From positions 328,953,119 to 329,017,118 of the forward strand of contig CM019066.1 of the NCBI GenBank assembly GCA_009667805.1: 64,000 nucleotides of DNA. The letters are read 5' to 3'. The DNA is from Leptobrachium leishanense (taxonomy: Eukaryota > Chordata > Amphibia > Anura > Megophryidae). The notes beneath the pieces were generated by a model. It did no database searches, had not been told where the DNA came from, and saw only the letters and a list, made by a program, of their open reading frames with translations. Every line of letters starts with the position of its first letter. Position 1 is the first letter of the stretch. Positions 21,176 to 33,853 of this stretch are shown here, in pieces. Made by a program: the position numbers and the translations under genes.

Positions 21176-22960
21176 TACAGGTCTATTCAATCAATTTGGA
21201 TGCACACGTAATTCATGAAACAAACAAACACAAAAAGGATTTCATTATTCTCTGCAACATCAAGGATTCGGCACTAACGCTTGTCTTTGTTAATATAAAG
21301 AACTTCAATTAGTAACACCTTAATATACAAACTAACCTATAGAGCTTACCAATCAGTTGTGTGTTACCCAAAGAAAGAGAATGCTGGAGAATTCTGCAAG
21401 AGTCCCACGACCTAATTATGTGTGTGCCCGTAACACTGAAACCCTGAGACGTGGCAACAAAATGCCAAACTATTAAAACTGTGGAAAAGAAATTCTTTGT
21501 CAAATGCCATCGACGTAACAATTATATGCTTGTTGTATGTTTCACTGAATTCGATATCATTGTGGCAATACTGGCAATAAAGTACAGGACTCAAACGTTC
21601 CCCTAGCCTGCTCACCTTCGTCGACCAGAAATTACTGTTGGGCAAGTGGAAATTGGGCCTTCTAAACATGCAGCATTCTATCTTTATTAAAAATGTCAGC
21701 CTCCAGGGCAAACAACCCGGCTTGGTTAGTGACAAACTTGTGGGAGTGGGGAAAGAAGTGGCTCCTTCAAACGAAGGAGCCTCAAAGCAGGTGCACTGCT
21801 AACATCAACTAAATAATCCTAATATTATAGTATATCTTATTTATTGATAGAATGCAATATGCTTATCTATGTGTTTGTGCAAATATCCAAGTATAACTTC
21901 AGTGCCTTAGTTTGTATTTTCTGTTGTGTTTCTAATATTGTTATAAACTGACAGACAGTATCTGAGAATAATAAATGATTAAATAATGTAAATTATTCAT
22001 TTCAGTTTTCTGGTCTATAATAATACTTATGCAGATGGAGCTTAAACACTGACAATGAATGGATTATATAATAGTAAGTAATTCAATTAGACAGATAATA
22101 AATATTTACCGTATATAGTTAACATTGTTGTTTCTTCTCATTGTCTTATTTATTATAGAAAAAAAGATAAAATAATATTGTTAAATTTAATGAAAAAAAT
22201 GATATATTTCTTGAGTGAATTGAACTTGAAACTTATGTTTCGTTTTCTTTCTTTTTCCCAGGGAAAAGGTCATATTTGGCTTTTTTTTTATCTCTGCCAA
22301 AAAAAATTCACAAGCATGAAAGAATTTTTATGAATTAGACCTTTTATTCTTAAATTAAGGGAGACTCTGGTCAAAACAACATTTGTTTAAAGAGATGAGA
22401 AAGCAATTACTCCCATATTTTTCCTCTCGCTGTGTCATTTCAGATTATAAATATTTATGAAACTTGACCCAGTTGCCAAAGTTATGAATACTTCTCAAAC
22501 ATGAGTGATGTCAGCGAGGGTTCCCAGAGGCACAAAACACTTTATTGGTTTAATATAATGTGATTCAATTTAATATGCTTTATTAAGAACTTGTGACTCA
22601 GGTCAATACAACATATAGTGATTTAATTTTTTTTTTTTAGTGTTGCTTTCCACTTAAATAAAATGGAGCTAAACTGTCAGGATTACTTACCAAATCCATG
22701 AATTGTGCACAAACAAATTACATGTGCTCAATATCTTTTTTCTATTTATTATTTTATTATATTTTGTGCTGCGACTATGCCTGCAGTAGACCCTGCCCTA
22801 TAGAAAACAAATTATAATATCGTCTTCAAGTCATTAACCTTCATATTTTATCAATTCCTTAACAGAAAATAGGAAAAATTGACTTAATTACTACATTCTA
22901 ATGGCAGTTTCTCTATAACTACTCATCAACTAATAAACAGCCCAGCTGAATATGTAATTA
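21176..22960. other. AT-rich interval without recognised gene
   Basis: A 107-codon minus-strand frame at 21412-21735 has no recognised domain. The rest is AT-rich with short poly-T and poly-A runs and no clear element boundary. Confidence 0.45.
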
Positions 22961-22964
22961 CTTG

Positions 22965-23325
22965 CAGTACCGCAATACAAAAAGAAAGTGGCTCGATCCT
23001 CATTTTCCTACAGAGCACCGCAATTATGGAATAACCTCCCAGACGCCATCAAATCTTCCCCCAGTCTAAAGTCACTTAAGAGATCTCTATTAACATACCT
23101 CAACACGAAATGCACCTGTAAACATGTATCATAGTGAATTTATTTGCTACATAATTATTTTCTGTTAATCTGTATATTTGGGTTTAATATCTTGCATTTT
23201 ATTACTTTATATTTCTGTAACGACTGTAACAATTCAATGTTCTTGAACCCAGGACATACTTGAAAATGAGAGAAATCTCAATGTATCCTTCCTGGTAAAA
23301 TACTTTATAAATAAATAAATTACCA
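22965..23325 (+). pseudogene. LINE 3' end, copy 2 (CR1/L2 group)
   Basis: Plus-strand piece equal to 26240-26580 of copy 3: the last codons of the ORF ('tggaataacctcccagacgc' region) and the 3' UTR ending in ATAAATAAATAAATT. It is truncated at the 5' side and contains no catalytic motif. Confidence 0.75.
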
Positions 23326-24667
23326 TAACAGTTTGACTCTGTTAGATAAACATTGTCAAGACTACTGATCTTCAAGAAAGCTGTGATATCTATGATTACA
23401 GCAGAAAAAGTTGCCTCAGTTAGGAAAGAGGAACAAAGTAATATCAATTGGAATTACCTAAAGGTGACGGCTCTGTCAGATCTCCCAAAGACTACCTAGC
23501 AAATGTTGTCTTAAAACTTTATCTGTGTCAACCTTCTCTCAATATTCTCTCCTTTCTTATCTTCCTATGACCATTCTGTTCCAAAGAACAATGAAATGGC
23601 ATAGCGGACAACTCTTGCTCCGAAGGTATTACAACTGGAATACAGCTGTTAATGGCCACAAATGAAAAAATGTATGCCTACATTTTTTCCATTTGCGGCT
23701 GTCCAGTAACATCTCGGGTGGAATAGGGCTCAGATTTTTTCATATGCCTTTTTTAATACATTTTTGCCCAACAAAAAAAAAACTGGTGGCCTGCGCTGCC
23801 CCTAGTACCCCAATGGATGAGCCTCCACTGTTTTCATGCTGTCTGTTACTTTTGAAAGATACTTTATGCTATGCTTACTAAGTAGATCTTTTTAAAATCT
23901 TTTTATTTTGTTTGTGCTAACGATAATGTATCGTAACCCAATTTTAACAATAAGTCAGTTTAATATATCAAGTGGCAAGTGAATTTAAAATTTTATAATA
24001 AAATAAAATGAAATTTTTTAGTATGTTATTAAACATTTCCAGGGTAATTCACCTCCTCTCTAACCTTTTAGTTTGTATTATCCTGAGAGCTCTCCTGTGT
24101 TCCCTTACGGAAGATGATACATTGTACTCTAGGGAAGTGACTTTCTTTAGTCTTTCCTGGTATAAACTCCATTGCAATAAAAGATAATTACAAAAACAGA
24201 CTTTCTTAAAAAGTGTTAAATAACTGCCGATCTTGCTTTAGTCTACCAGAAACAGAAATAAAACATTTTGTAACTGGCATAATCCATGATAGGTAACATG
24301 TAACATCCGAAAGAGGTAGGATTGATATTGAAATTTGAATTCATGGAAATTTACTCTGTGCTTTGGACATAACTTATATGAAAACCTTTGGAACCTAGAC
24401 CTATCAAAAAGACCTAGAATGACTGGACACAATAGATAGGATAGGCATTAATTTATAAATTAATGTGTTTCAATTGTTAATGATTTTACTTTCAAAGCTG
24501 AGAGAAGGAACACTGTAAAATGGCACATGGGTAAAGAGATGTTCCTTCATGAATAAAAAAAAATTAATAGGTATATAAAATGACAACAAACACTGCAAAA
24601 AAAATCAAAATAAAAGAGATGCAGTTGAGCCAAACAGTGACCATATAAGAAATATATAGACAATACC
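23326..24667. other. Interval without recognised gene
   Basis: Contains a short hairpin (AAATGAAAAAATGTATGCC ACATTTTTTCCATTTG at about 23662-23697) and otherwise no coding or repeat signal that I can support. Confidence 0.45.
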
Positions 24668-24838
24668 GGCTGGGTGGAGTAGAGGTAACATCAAATCTGT
24701 TCAAATTCCGACAAGAGTACCTCTCCAATAAGTGTCCTTGGGTAAGACACCTAATGGTACATACACGCTCCCAGGACATAATTGAAAACGAGAGAAATCT
24801 CAATGTATCCTTCCTGGTAAAATACTTTCTCAAAACAA
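24668..24838 (+). mobile_element. tRNA-derived SINE, copy 1
   Basis: Head GGCTGGGTGGAGTAGAGGTAAC contains an A-box-like TGGAGTAGAGG, and TGTTCAAATTCC 26 bp further is a B-box-like element. The body has the 'gtgtccttgggtaagacacc' motif, and the tail ('gagaaatctcaatgtatcct') equals the 3' UTR of the LINE copies in this window. Such tail sharing lets the LINE reverse transcriptase copy the SINE. There is no clear target duplication. Confidence 0.7.
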
Positions 24839-24929
24839 AAAAAAAATGCTCAAAGGGTGCTGTTGAAAAGCTTTGCTTATTTGGAACCAGGTATGTGTAT
24901 TGGCATCCAGTGCAAATCTGCCTCCGCTA

Positions 24930-25562
24930 CATGCGCTTCATGAACTGACACTTGAGAGTATAATTGAGAGACTGAATGGGTCTCCAGGCCCCTATTGATA
25001 TAGACATGTTCCCTAATTCTAACTGTGAGTGGCCTTGTGGTATGGCCGATATACTGTAGGCCGCAGGGGCAAGTCAGCTAGTATATAACATTTTTGGTCC
25101 TGCAAGTTAGAACATCTTTAATTTTATATTCATTCTGTGCTTTGTCTTTAAATGTGGAGATGGTCTTCTTCCTTAAATTTAAATTCTTACAAGCGGGACA
25201 ATTTCCACATTGATAGAATCCTTCCTGAAGACCGAATACGTTACTCTTTATATTCGGATCTTTACAACTATTAACCACCATACTTTTGATATTCTGGGCT
25301 CCCATTTGGTCAATTTAGGTCGATCACCCACTAGATCCTTTAATTCAGGATCCTGTTTCAACACCGGCCAGCATTTTCTAATAATGTTGTGAATCCTTCC
25401 AGTTTGAGTGTTGAAGTTGCTCATAAAGGGTATAGTTTCTCCTAAATTCCCTTCGGCCTGTTTATATGTTAACATATCCTGTCTACATTTTTTTCTAATA
25501 TCCTCAATCATAGCATCTAAAGTTTCTTCTTTATAGCCCTTCTCCATGAAGTCATTATTCAA
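24930..25562 (-). pseudogene. PLE linker and GIY-YIG endonuclease remnant
   Basis: From 25562 downward the frame reads a basic linker (EDIRKKCRQDM) and a region ending NIIRKCWPVLKQDPEL, which parallels NIIRRHWGILRK in the other PLE. A second frame has YQCGNCPACKNL, a cysteine cluster just before the endonuclease in PLEs. Below 25078 comes CPCGLQYIGHTTRPLTVRI, matching the GIY-YIG core in which YIG and the following R are catalytic. Stops and frameshifts interrupt it. Confidence 0.75.
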
Positions 25563-25743
25563 TTTATGTGCTTGTATTAAATATTGGTCTACCTCTGTGC
25601 AGTTTCATCTCAATCTTTGAAATTGACCCTTGGGGATCCCTTCTAACCAAGGTTTAGCATGGCAACTGGTTTGTTCGAAGTAGCTAGTCACATCAACCTT
25701 TTTAAAATATGTTCGAATCTTAATTCGACCTTCCTCCACTTAG

Positions 25744-26587
25744 ATATTCAGGACAAAATAAAATGGCACGTTGACCACAGTCACTTCTCTCAAATATCTA
25801 GGTATGTGATTAGACCCAAATCTATCTTTTGGCCCCCACATCGAAAAACTCTCATCTAAACTTTACCCCAAACTAGGTGCCCTGCACAGAAACAAATCCT
25901 GCCTGAGCCCCGGCGGTAAGAAAGCAGATTGTACAACAAATGCTTATGCCAGCTATTGACTACGGAGATGTAGTGTATGCAGCTGCCCCGCAAACACACC
26001 TCCAGAAACTTACTACATAGTATAACTCATTCTGTCGCTTTGTGCTACGATGTAACTACATGACCCACCATTGTGACATGTTAAAAGAACTAAACTGGCC
26101 ATCGCTGGAATCTAGACGCACTCTTCACCTTTCCAACCTGGTGTTTAAGAGCTTTTCTGGGAAGCTACCACCCTACCTGAATAGACTGCTTCCCTCAGCA
26201 GTTCCCTCATCCTATAACCACCGATCCAGGACCAGCACCTTACTTGCAATACCACAATACAAAAAGAAAGTGTCTCGATCCTCATTTTCCTACAGAGCAC
26301 CACAATTATGGAATAACCTCCCAGACGCCATCAAATCTTCCCCAGTCTAAAGTCCCTTAAGAGCTCCCTATTAACATACCTCAATAAGGAATGCGCCTGT
26401 AAACATGTAACATAGTGACTATATTTCCTACATATTTATTTTATGTTAATCTGTATTTGTTTTGTGTTAATATCTTGCATTTTACTACTTTGTATTTCTG
26501 TAACCATGTTCTTGAACCCAGGACATACTTGAAAACGAGAGAAATTTAAATGAATCCTTCCTGATAAAATCCTTTATAAATATTCAG
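25744..26587 (+). mobile_element. 5'-truncated CR1/L2-group LINE, copy 3, inserted in PLE
   Basis: An 8-bp duplication ATATTCAG (25744-25751 and 26580-26587) flanks an 828-bp plus-strand insertion. It holds the C-terminal part of the ORF (26042-26350 open: CNYMTHHCDMLKELNWPS ... LWNNLPDAI) and the 3' UTR. Removing it rejoins PLE codons on the minus strand, so the insertion postdates the PLE. It is the same family as 19158-20655 and lies in opposite orientation. Confidence 0.85.
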
Positions 26588-27605
26588 ATCCAGAAATTAA
26601 TAGATGTCCTACTAATCTCATAATCTGACTTAATTCCCCAATCATTAAGAGTCAAGTAGTCAAAATAATCAACAAGCGTTTGTTCATCTCCCTTCCATAA
26701 TATTATGACATCATCTATGTATCTTTTAAAGAGGACCAGGTACTGCGCCCAGTTATGTCCCCCTCCAATGAACTGGTCCTTCCAGTCCACCATAAAGAGG
26801 TTGGCGTAACTGGGCGCAAACCTGGTCCCCATAGAAATTCCCCTCACCTGATGGAAAAATTGTTCCCCATATTTGAAAAGAATATTATTAAGTATCCAAT
26901 ACCTTCCAATACAAATTCTGTTAATTCCTGACTAGTTTGGGTATTCATCTCTACATATATTCTGACCGCATTGCAGCCCTTCTCGTGGGGTATTGTACTG
27001 TATAAGGACCGGACATCACAGGTGGCCATGATGTAGTTGTCCTCCCATATTAACTCCTCCAGAATCTGCAAAACGCTAATACTGTCCTTTAGCTAAGAGG
27101 GAATACATATTACAAATGGTTGTAATATTGTACCAATATACCTAGAGAGATGACTAGTTATAGACTCTATTCCCAAAATAATCGTGTGACCAGGTGGGTT
27201 ATCTGGGTTTTTGTTATTTGGGGAGACAGCAAAAAAATGGAATTTTTGGAAAAATCTATAGAGATAAACTTTTTTCCCTTTCACATATGGCACCAGTTGA
27301 CAAACCCTTAGTTAACAGTATGTTTAATTGGTCCTTAACCAGATCTGTAGCGTTAGTCGGTATTCGCTGGTATGTTGTGGTATCAGAAAGAATTCGTATT
27401 GCTTCCTTATCATAAATTTCTGGGGATAGGATAGCAACTCCCCCCCTTTATCGGCAGGTTTAATTAGAATTGCATCATTCTTGCCTAAATTCTGGAGTGC
27501 CACTCTCTCCTTTCTAGTTAAAGTATAATTCTTACATTCCTTTGGAATTTTGTCTAACTCTGCCAGTGCCAAATTTTCGAATGCTCTCATGGTATAGGAA
27601 ATCAT
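26584..27605 (-). pseudogene. PLE reverse transcriptase, broken
   Basis: Three minus-strand open pieces carry the PLE reverse transcriptase motifs in order: LIKPADKGG (27324-27605), TCDVRSLYSTIPHEKG (26844-27071, motif A with the first catalytic Asp), then GISMGTRFAPSYANLFM (motif B) and RYIDDVIILW (motif C with the catalytic DD) in 26584-26847. Frameshifts separate them. The enzyme is related to telomerase reverse transcriptase in the PLE family. Confidence 0.85.
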
Positions 27606-28019
27606 CTGTTTAGGATAGAAAGTCGAGGGATTTTTTTAATGTTGTGTACCTAACATCTGTCTCCACTTTTTCTAGCTGAGATTTGGAGAAAAAGTTCTTT
27701 AGACACAGTTTCAATTTAAATCTCTGCAAATCTACAAAGAATTGGAATCTATCGAGTTTTTCACTTGGGGCAAATTTAAGGGCCTTCTGTTAAAAAGTCA
27801 ATTTCCTCTTTCTGTAGTGTCACCCCACTTAGGTTAAAAATACCTATTGGGGTTACTTCCTTCCTCTTTTTTCTTCTCTGACATACTCTCCTTCCTTCTA
27901 CCTCTATTTGACCATCGTAATTTCTTCTTTTTAAGGAGCGTCGATCTATTTGTATGTCTGGTTCTAGTGGGAAATTCCTTCGTTGGATGTATATTCAATC
28001 TGCTTTGCTGCACCATCAT
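27606..28019 (-). pseudogene. PLE N-terminal region remnant
   Basis: Minus-strand sequence upstream of the RT reads, across frames, a lysine/arginine-rich stretch and then NLSGVTLQKEEIDFL-like codons near 27800, which resembles PLE N-terminal sequence before the RT. It is interrupted by stops. Assignment is by position and composition. Confidence 0.5.
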
Positions 28020-28727
28020 TCCTTTCCATGTCTACTCTTCACACCCCCTAAATTCAGGACTCTCTCCCATCAGCTCTAAGTATTACACGTTGGTACCTAA
28101 CTATGTGGGACCGGCATGTCAACACCCTCACCTCTTTCCAACCACTGTCATTGAATTCCCTGGGTTATGTGATTCCCCTTTTTAATCCTGTGCCGTGGAT
28201 CCAGTGCGGAAATACCCATGTATTTGAATTTTTCCATGCCTCATCCTTGCTCCCTTTTACTCACATGCAGGATAAATATGGGATACTTCCCACGCTTTCC
28301 TCTCCTTTCTCCAGCTACGTCCTATTTTAGAAACACGAGGCTACCAGGGGCATATACAAAGGTTACCCCCCCATTCTCGGCTTTTGAGAATTTTGCCGTT
28401 TACCCCTCTCCAAGTACTAAGCTCCTCTCTTTGTGTTACAAAATGTGGCTTACTAATACTAATTCCCCACGGTGGAAGTTTCAGCTGGCATGGGAAGGTG
28501 AGCTTGACTTGACATCTGACGCCTTGCCGTGGCACCAAATTTTCCAACTAGACAAGGAAGTGACTAGATGTGTCTCTTTATTTAAACACAACGTAAATTG
28601 TTATACAGATGGTACTTGGTTCCCTACAAGAGAACGACACTTTAACCCTAAAACCACCAATGTATGTTGGCAATGCCTAGCGGGACACTATACTCACTCT
28701 TTTTTTAAGTGGTCAGAGTGAGGTGAG
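28020..28727 (+). pseudogene. L1/Tx1-group ORF2 C-terminal fragment
   Basis: Two overlapping plus-strand frames (28103-28330 and 28218-28721) cover the end of an L1/Tx1-type ORF2. Recognisable are KFQLAWEGELDL, a CVSLFKHNV stretch and TNVCWQCLAGHYTHSFFKW, which parallels the C-terminal W-E-x-L, R-x-x and CWRC...HIWW features of L1/Tx1 ORF2. The reverse transcriptase core is absent. A frameshift lies near 28300. It abuts the PLE at 28020; which element inserted into which is not resolved. Confidence 0.75.
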
Positions 28728-30584
28728 CATGTCCATGTAGTTTTTACTGGTGTTCCTTCAATAATAAATTTTTTTTACCTGACATTTTGTCAATTTTAAG
28801 CATTAAACAAACATTTTACTCTAGCAGAATTGCATGACCGTGCAATTTTAATTACTGCCATTTTTTTTTAAAAAAAGAGGACTACCGTAGGTATCTAAAT
28901 CCTCCTTTGCCTGGAGAACAAAAGGCAGACTTCACAGTTATTGCTCAGCGCTTTCCATGCTTGACTTGCCATTGTGTGGGCATTGTTTCACAATTTTCCA
29001 GAGTAAGCCTCTGTAATTGACCTCTATATACACCCATATTAATAAAGAGCCATCATATTGAATATACTAAAGGAAGGTATTTTAATCTGTAATCTCTTAG
29101 TCTGACAAGGAATATTTCATGAGAAGCTGTATTCTGACCACAGAAACCCTAGCTACTCTTAGGAGGCATGAGGTTTGAAGCAAAGTACTCTAGCAGACGT
29201 TACATGATGAAGTTCTCGTAACACACAAAATAAAACTAGATAATACATTACAATGAATTATAATGAATATTATAAAAGCTACAGTAGCCCTATGGCATTT
29301 GGACTTACTTAGCCAATGACCAACGATTATTATCCAATGACGAAGCCAAAACCTTGATAACATCACACTACCATATTTATGCTTTCATTATTATTTCCAT
29401 ATGTAAACCTTATGTTTATATCATCACAATAAACCTTAAAAACATTAAAAAAATAGATTTTTCACACTAATTTCTGATTAGTTATCAATTATTGTTGTAT
29501 GTTAAGTTCATTGATGTTTTGAAATAACAATAGTTTTAATTCAAGCACATTTTGGCTGATGAATGAGAATACTCCATTCAGTAGAAGTTTGTAAATATGT
29601 GCTCTATTAAAAGAATATTCTATTTTATTGAACTGTAATAAAAAAAAAGGTTCCATTCTACTTGACTGCTTTGGGGATTGAATGGGTTTTACACAATACT
29701 TTAAACCTTGTCCACAAATGAGCGCCTTGCATGTTATTTATTTTTGTGAGGCTCATCTGTCCTGTTATAAACATCAAAACTACAGTTCATTAATCGTTAG
29801 ATTTCTTTTTTTTTTATTATTATTTCCAGTTGAGATGTTAACTTGGAAAATAAATGCTCATTGAGTTTTCCACATTCAGGAGAATGGCATGTTCCTATGG
29901 GAGACAGTAAATTGAAAATAAGGCTGTTTCAGTTGGCCTACAGGATGTGCCTGCAAATGTAGACATATTGAAATGGTGAAAAAATCTGTTTGTACCCATT
30001 CATATAAAGCAAACGTATTAGAATGCTCTGTAACCCCTGGGAACGGTGGCTAGATTTAGAAAAGACGGCAGGAAGAATAGGATGGATTTGACATAAGTAC
30101 ATTTAAGTGAAGCTGAAGGCTTTCTTTCCTCCCTGTGGTTTAATTGCATATTCCACTCGGCTCCACGAAGGGGGGAAAAAAAGTAATTCTGTTGTAGTAC
30201 TTCTCTTTAAACAGGTGCGCGCATCGAGAAGATCTTTTAACTCCTTTTAATGAGATTTTTTTTTCCACATGTAGAATTTTTACCCTTTTTTTGTATTACT
30301 ACATTTTATTCATTCAATTTACTGCTGATTTTTTATTTTTAAGCTCGGTTTTTAAGCTCTGCTGTTTTGGCTTATAGTGAACATGGGAAGTTGTTAATTT
30401 TCCAGTCTGTTGAACTTTCAAGTCCTTGTGTAGCGAATAAACCACTACAACAAACTGTTTCTTTTTTTTCTATTGTGTAAACAATGTTATAAGGTGGTTC
30501 CTATTCTATTTGGTAACTCACTGCCAGTAGTGACAGATCAGTATTATTCTACCTTTTATTCTAGACAATTGTAGCAATATAACA
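28728..30584. other. Long AT-rich interval without recognised gene
   Basis: About 1.85 kb of AT-rich sequence; no open frame above 60 codons, no repeat boundary I can define. Likely intergenic or intronic. Confidence 0.5.
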
Positions 30585-30870
30585 TTCTTAACCACAGGCG
30601 TGCGCACAGGATGTACCTGGTGTGCCCAGGCACACCCTAATGTTGGGTAAAATGTTCATTTTTGACCCCCTACATTGCTATTTTGGATGGTCCTTATGTG
30701 GTTTAAGATAAATAGCATGAACATTGACTGTATCACTGCATAAACATTGGTTACTCCTTACTAAAAATAACTGTTGTTAACAAAATTGTCTAACCATAGA
30801 TATGTAATTAATAAATGTTCCATGGGTGCACACCCTAATGAAATGGGCTACGCACACCATTGATCTTAAC
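30585..30870. mobile_element. hAT-type MITE
   Basis: A 270-bp element (30593-30862) with inverted ends CACAGGCGTGCG and, from the right, CAATGGTGTGCG. It is flanked by an 8-bp duplication, TTCTTAAC and ATCTTAAC, with one mismatch. An 8-bp duplication plus CAGNGG(C/T)GTGCG ends fit the hAT superfamily. The interior repeats a 'gcacaccctaatg' motif near both ends. No transposase. Confidence 0.7.
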
Positions 30871-31746
30871 GCTAATGTTAATGCTCAGCTGTGTGAGCGT
30901 TAACATTGGGTTAAGTGGCCCTAGCATGGGCTTTCCATATTACAATCCGAGCGCTAACGGGTTAAAAAAACCTGTTTGTCCATCAGAAATTGCTCTTTCT
31001 ACCACGAGCTTACTGTACTTTGTACTCCCTATACTTAACATGGGAAGCGCAAAGAGTAATTAGTGTTAGGATTACAAAGTCCTAATGCTAATTACATCCC
31101 GCTGAGGTTAACTGAAAAGTTAATCACAGCTAGGAGCTGGTGCTAACTGATTTCACTTCTGCAGAATCAGTCCGCACCAGCTGAAAACCCCCCCAAAACG
31201 CAGATACTCACCTCTCATCCCACAGTGAGATTGGTGGGTCGATCCACAGCTTCTGACTGCCAGGAGCAGAGTGAGACTGGGGACAAGTAATCCGCAGTCT
31301 TCCTCCGCAATCACTCCGCAAACCTGCAGGATTTCATGAGATCCTGCAAGTCATGTGACCCAGCAGGACAACTCTCCTTGGAGTCCTATGGACTCCAGGA
31401 GGGGATGCTCAGGGCGGCGCGTGTTAGTGCTGCCTTTAGTATCCTCAAGGTTAGCACTGCATTACGGGCAGGCTGCTTAAACGGCACCTGCCCGGAATAT
31501 TGAGCTAAAACGGGGGGGGGGGTTAAGGGGAAACCTACAGGCGCAGGTTCTACACCTTTTAGTGTCCGCTTTTACCATTACCTTTTGTAATACTGACCTT
31601 ATTGTCTAGTGGTAATACCCCAGCAATGATGAACACTGGTAGAGGTATTATCTCTGGCATTCGTAGAACTCCTTGAAGAGTAAGTGTGAGTCCAACATAA
31701 AATGGTGACCTTGAATAGGTTCTGGGGAAGTACACGGAAAAACCAC
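30871..31746 (+). repeat. TTAA element (family E) fragment
   Basis: From 'tgtactttgtactccctata' near 31013 onward it follows the left two thirds of 45339-46373: the 'aacatggg' and 'gattacaaagtcctaa' segments, the 'agatactcacct' stretch, the 'gagatcctgcaag' hairpin and the 'ggagtcctatggactcc' palindrome, then 'aacgggggggggg'. The similarity ends near 31570; the remaining 170 bp are unassigned. Confidence 0.6.
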
Positions 31747-32151
31747 TTAACCCCTTCACATCCACTTATCCCCCTATACCCCATGATCATTTTTAAGGCA
31801 ATCTGGATCTATTCTGTATCATTTCAAATGATGTTTGTTGCAAACTAATTTCCTGTGCATTTGGCTCCAAAGATGCCCTTAAAATTTTAGCACCGTGGGC
31901 TTGATGCCTGGGTGTGCTAACATTATTTAAATTCAGCTGTACAATGTCTCTAGTAGGCTTTTCCAGTTGATGATGCATGGAGCTCTGAGGTGCAGTAACT
32001 CTATTTGGCCAGCAGATGGCTACGCCTGCCTGTCAAATAGGTTATTACAGTTAGAAATATGTTGACTATTCCCAGAAATTTCATACTGTATAATTATTTT
32101 AAAAATATTTTCCAAAAAATACACTGGTTCCTGACAGGGTGAAGGAGTTAG
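31747..32151 (+). repeat. TTAA-type MITE (family D)
   Basis: TTAACCCCTTCACATCC at the left and GGTGAAGGAGTTAG at the right give imperfect inverted ends around a 397-bp core. The core matches family D copies at 17710 and 3565 (the TTTGGCCAGCAGATGG segment). The right TTAA is mutated to TTAG. Confidence 0.6.
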
Positions 32152-32886
32152 GGTCAGCCTCCTTCCAATAAGCACACAGTGGGGATCAGAGGTAAGTGTT
32201 GTTTTTCCCTCATTTAAGCTATTCCTCCATTGACAAATCCCTTTATACACGGTTCTGGTTGCCAGTATTTGGTTTTCTCCTGCAGCTGGGTTAATATCAT
32301 GTGACTTGTCGAACAGCTTGTTCTTCAGAATCTCTCAGAATATATATGAATCTTATATATAGTGTTGAGTACATAAATGTTCATTGTGGACTAGGCATGT
32401 GCGCGGTCAAAAACATTATAGTTTGTCTGAAAATTACAGTTTTCAGTTCATTTGAGTTTTCATTTTTGTTTTAGATGAATTGATGAATCACCCATAATAC
32501 AGAAACATCTCAATTTATCCACAAATATCACAGATATGCATGTCTAGTATGGGCCCATTAAAGCCAACTGATAATAATTGAAGTTAAAATTATTTATTTT
32601 AATACCAAGGGGACAATAATGCTTCACAATAATTATTGGGCTTCACCTTCATCATTGATCCTGCCACAATCATTTTAATCATGGCAGAAACCATCCTCAA
32701 TTCCGCTCCTCTGCATAGAACTCTCCACGGGCCTGTAAAGTCATGACACGGACCTACTGGGGAGGTTATTTGCTGTATCCAGGAAGCCTAGTGGCCAATG
32801 CCATTGCGACCCACTGGGCATTTACCAGGTTTTTCCAATGACCGGTATGGTCGTAACAGTGAGTTTGTAATGGTCAACGCAGCCAT
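32152..32886. other. Interval without recognised features
   Basis: Unassigned sequence between a TTAA MITE and the MITE that hosts the retrovirus-like element. Confidence 0.5.
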
Positions 32887-32920
32887 TAAGGCTAGGGTCA
32901 GACAAATGCATTTTTCACAT
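32887..32920 (+). mobile_element. PIF/Harbinger-like MITE, left piece, interrupted
   Basis: TAA target duplication at 32887-32889 then GGCTAGGGTCAGAC, the family H terminus. After 31 bp the retrovirus-like element begins at 32921. The right piece is 41278-41638. The sequence here and after the right LTR align end to end with the MITE copy at 33854-34157. Confidence 0.75.
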
Positions 32921-33743
32921 TGTTGGGTATATTACACAGAAAAGGAGAATTTTAAAATGGATGCTTGTAGCCATTTTGTTTTGAAAGACAGTTTTTCTCC
33001 AAAATTTCTCTAGGTTTAGAAATGAACGAGATTTTTTTTTACAGAGTTCATTCCTGGGTGAAGTCTTTTATATTTTTTTTTAAGAAGTGCCAGACATGAA
33101 GGAACCTAGAATGTTTGTGTGTGATAAGGTTAGAGTTAAGTGCTAAGACGTGTCATAATTAAATTTATTGGTCTGTCTTAAGTTTTTAAAACAAAAGATA
33201 TTTTTGTCTTTTGGGTATAGGAATAAGAGTTAATATTCTGTAATATAGATTTATATTCACAAAATATATGTTTATAATCAAGGTATATTTTATTATATTT
33301 ACAATAGGAAATATATATACTCCAATAAATATTGTAGAAAGTATATAATTGGTAAATAATAAAACTTACTAAAGAATAGATTTTGTTGAGTTAGCCAGAA
33401 AAGAATTTAGCTGATAGGACTCAGTAAGTAATTTCAAAAGGGAGTAGGGATATAAATCAGAGATGACAGATGGAGAGACAGTGTCTAGCTGGGAGAAGAG
33501 AAGGTCTTTGTTGAGTCAGATTGATCTTTTGACCCGAGATAAGATATTAAAAAGAAATGGTGGAATTAATTAAGAGGTGCAATACTGCCCTCTAGAGGAT
33601 AGTAAATATATCAAAAATATTGCCAGTGACGTCAAATTGGCTATAATAAGCGGCAATGTTATTTGCAAATCAGTCGGAGATTCCAGCATTCAGACTCACA
33701 CCACAATGCATTCAGACGTCCAGTACACATGACACTCTGAGAG

Positions 33744-33853
33744 TAAGTCGGAGATTCCAGCATTCAGAGACTCACACCGCAATGCATTCAGACGTCCAGT
33801 ACACATAGCAGATCCCAAGACATGAGGCAATCAAGATTCTCACCAAATTTCTG
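33744..33853 (+). repeat. 110-bp duplication, copy 1, left of the nested MITE
   Basis: TAAGTCGGAGATTCC through ATTTCTG. It is repeated at 34158-34267 on the other side of the nested MITE and present only once in the 3' LTR, so the duplication happened in the 5' LTR after integration. Confidence 0.75.

Larger units (their letters stand above)
24930..28019 (-). mobile_element. Decayed Penelope-like element, split by a LINE
   Basis: Minus-strand PLE: an N-terminal basic segment (27834-28019), reverse transcriptase (26584-27605), linker with a cysteine-rich segment (25078-25562) and GIY-YIG endonuclease remnant (24930-25080). The order RT then GIY-YIG is the PLE hallmark. A LINE (25752-26579) interrupts it between RT and linker. 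The 5' side abuts an L1/Tx1 fragment at about 28020. Several frameshifts and stops make it non-functional. It is a different PLE family from the pair at 47540-51456, with clearly divergent protein sequence. Confidence 0.8.
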
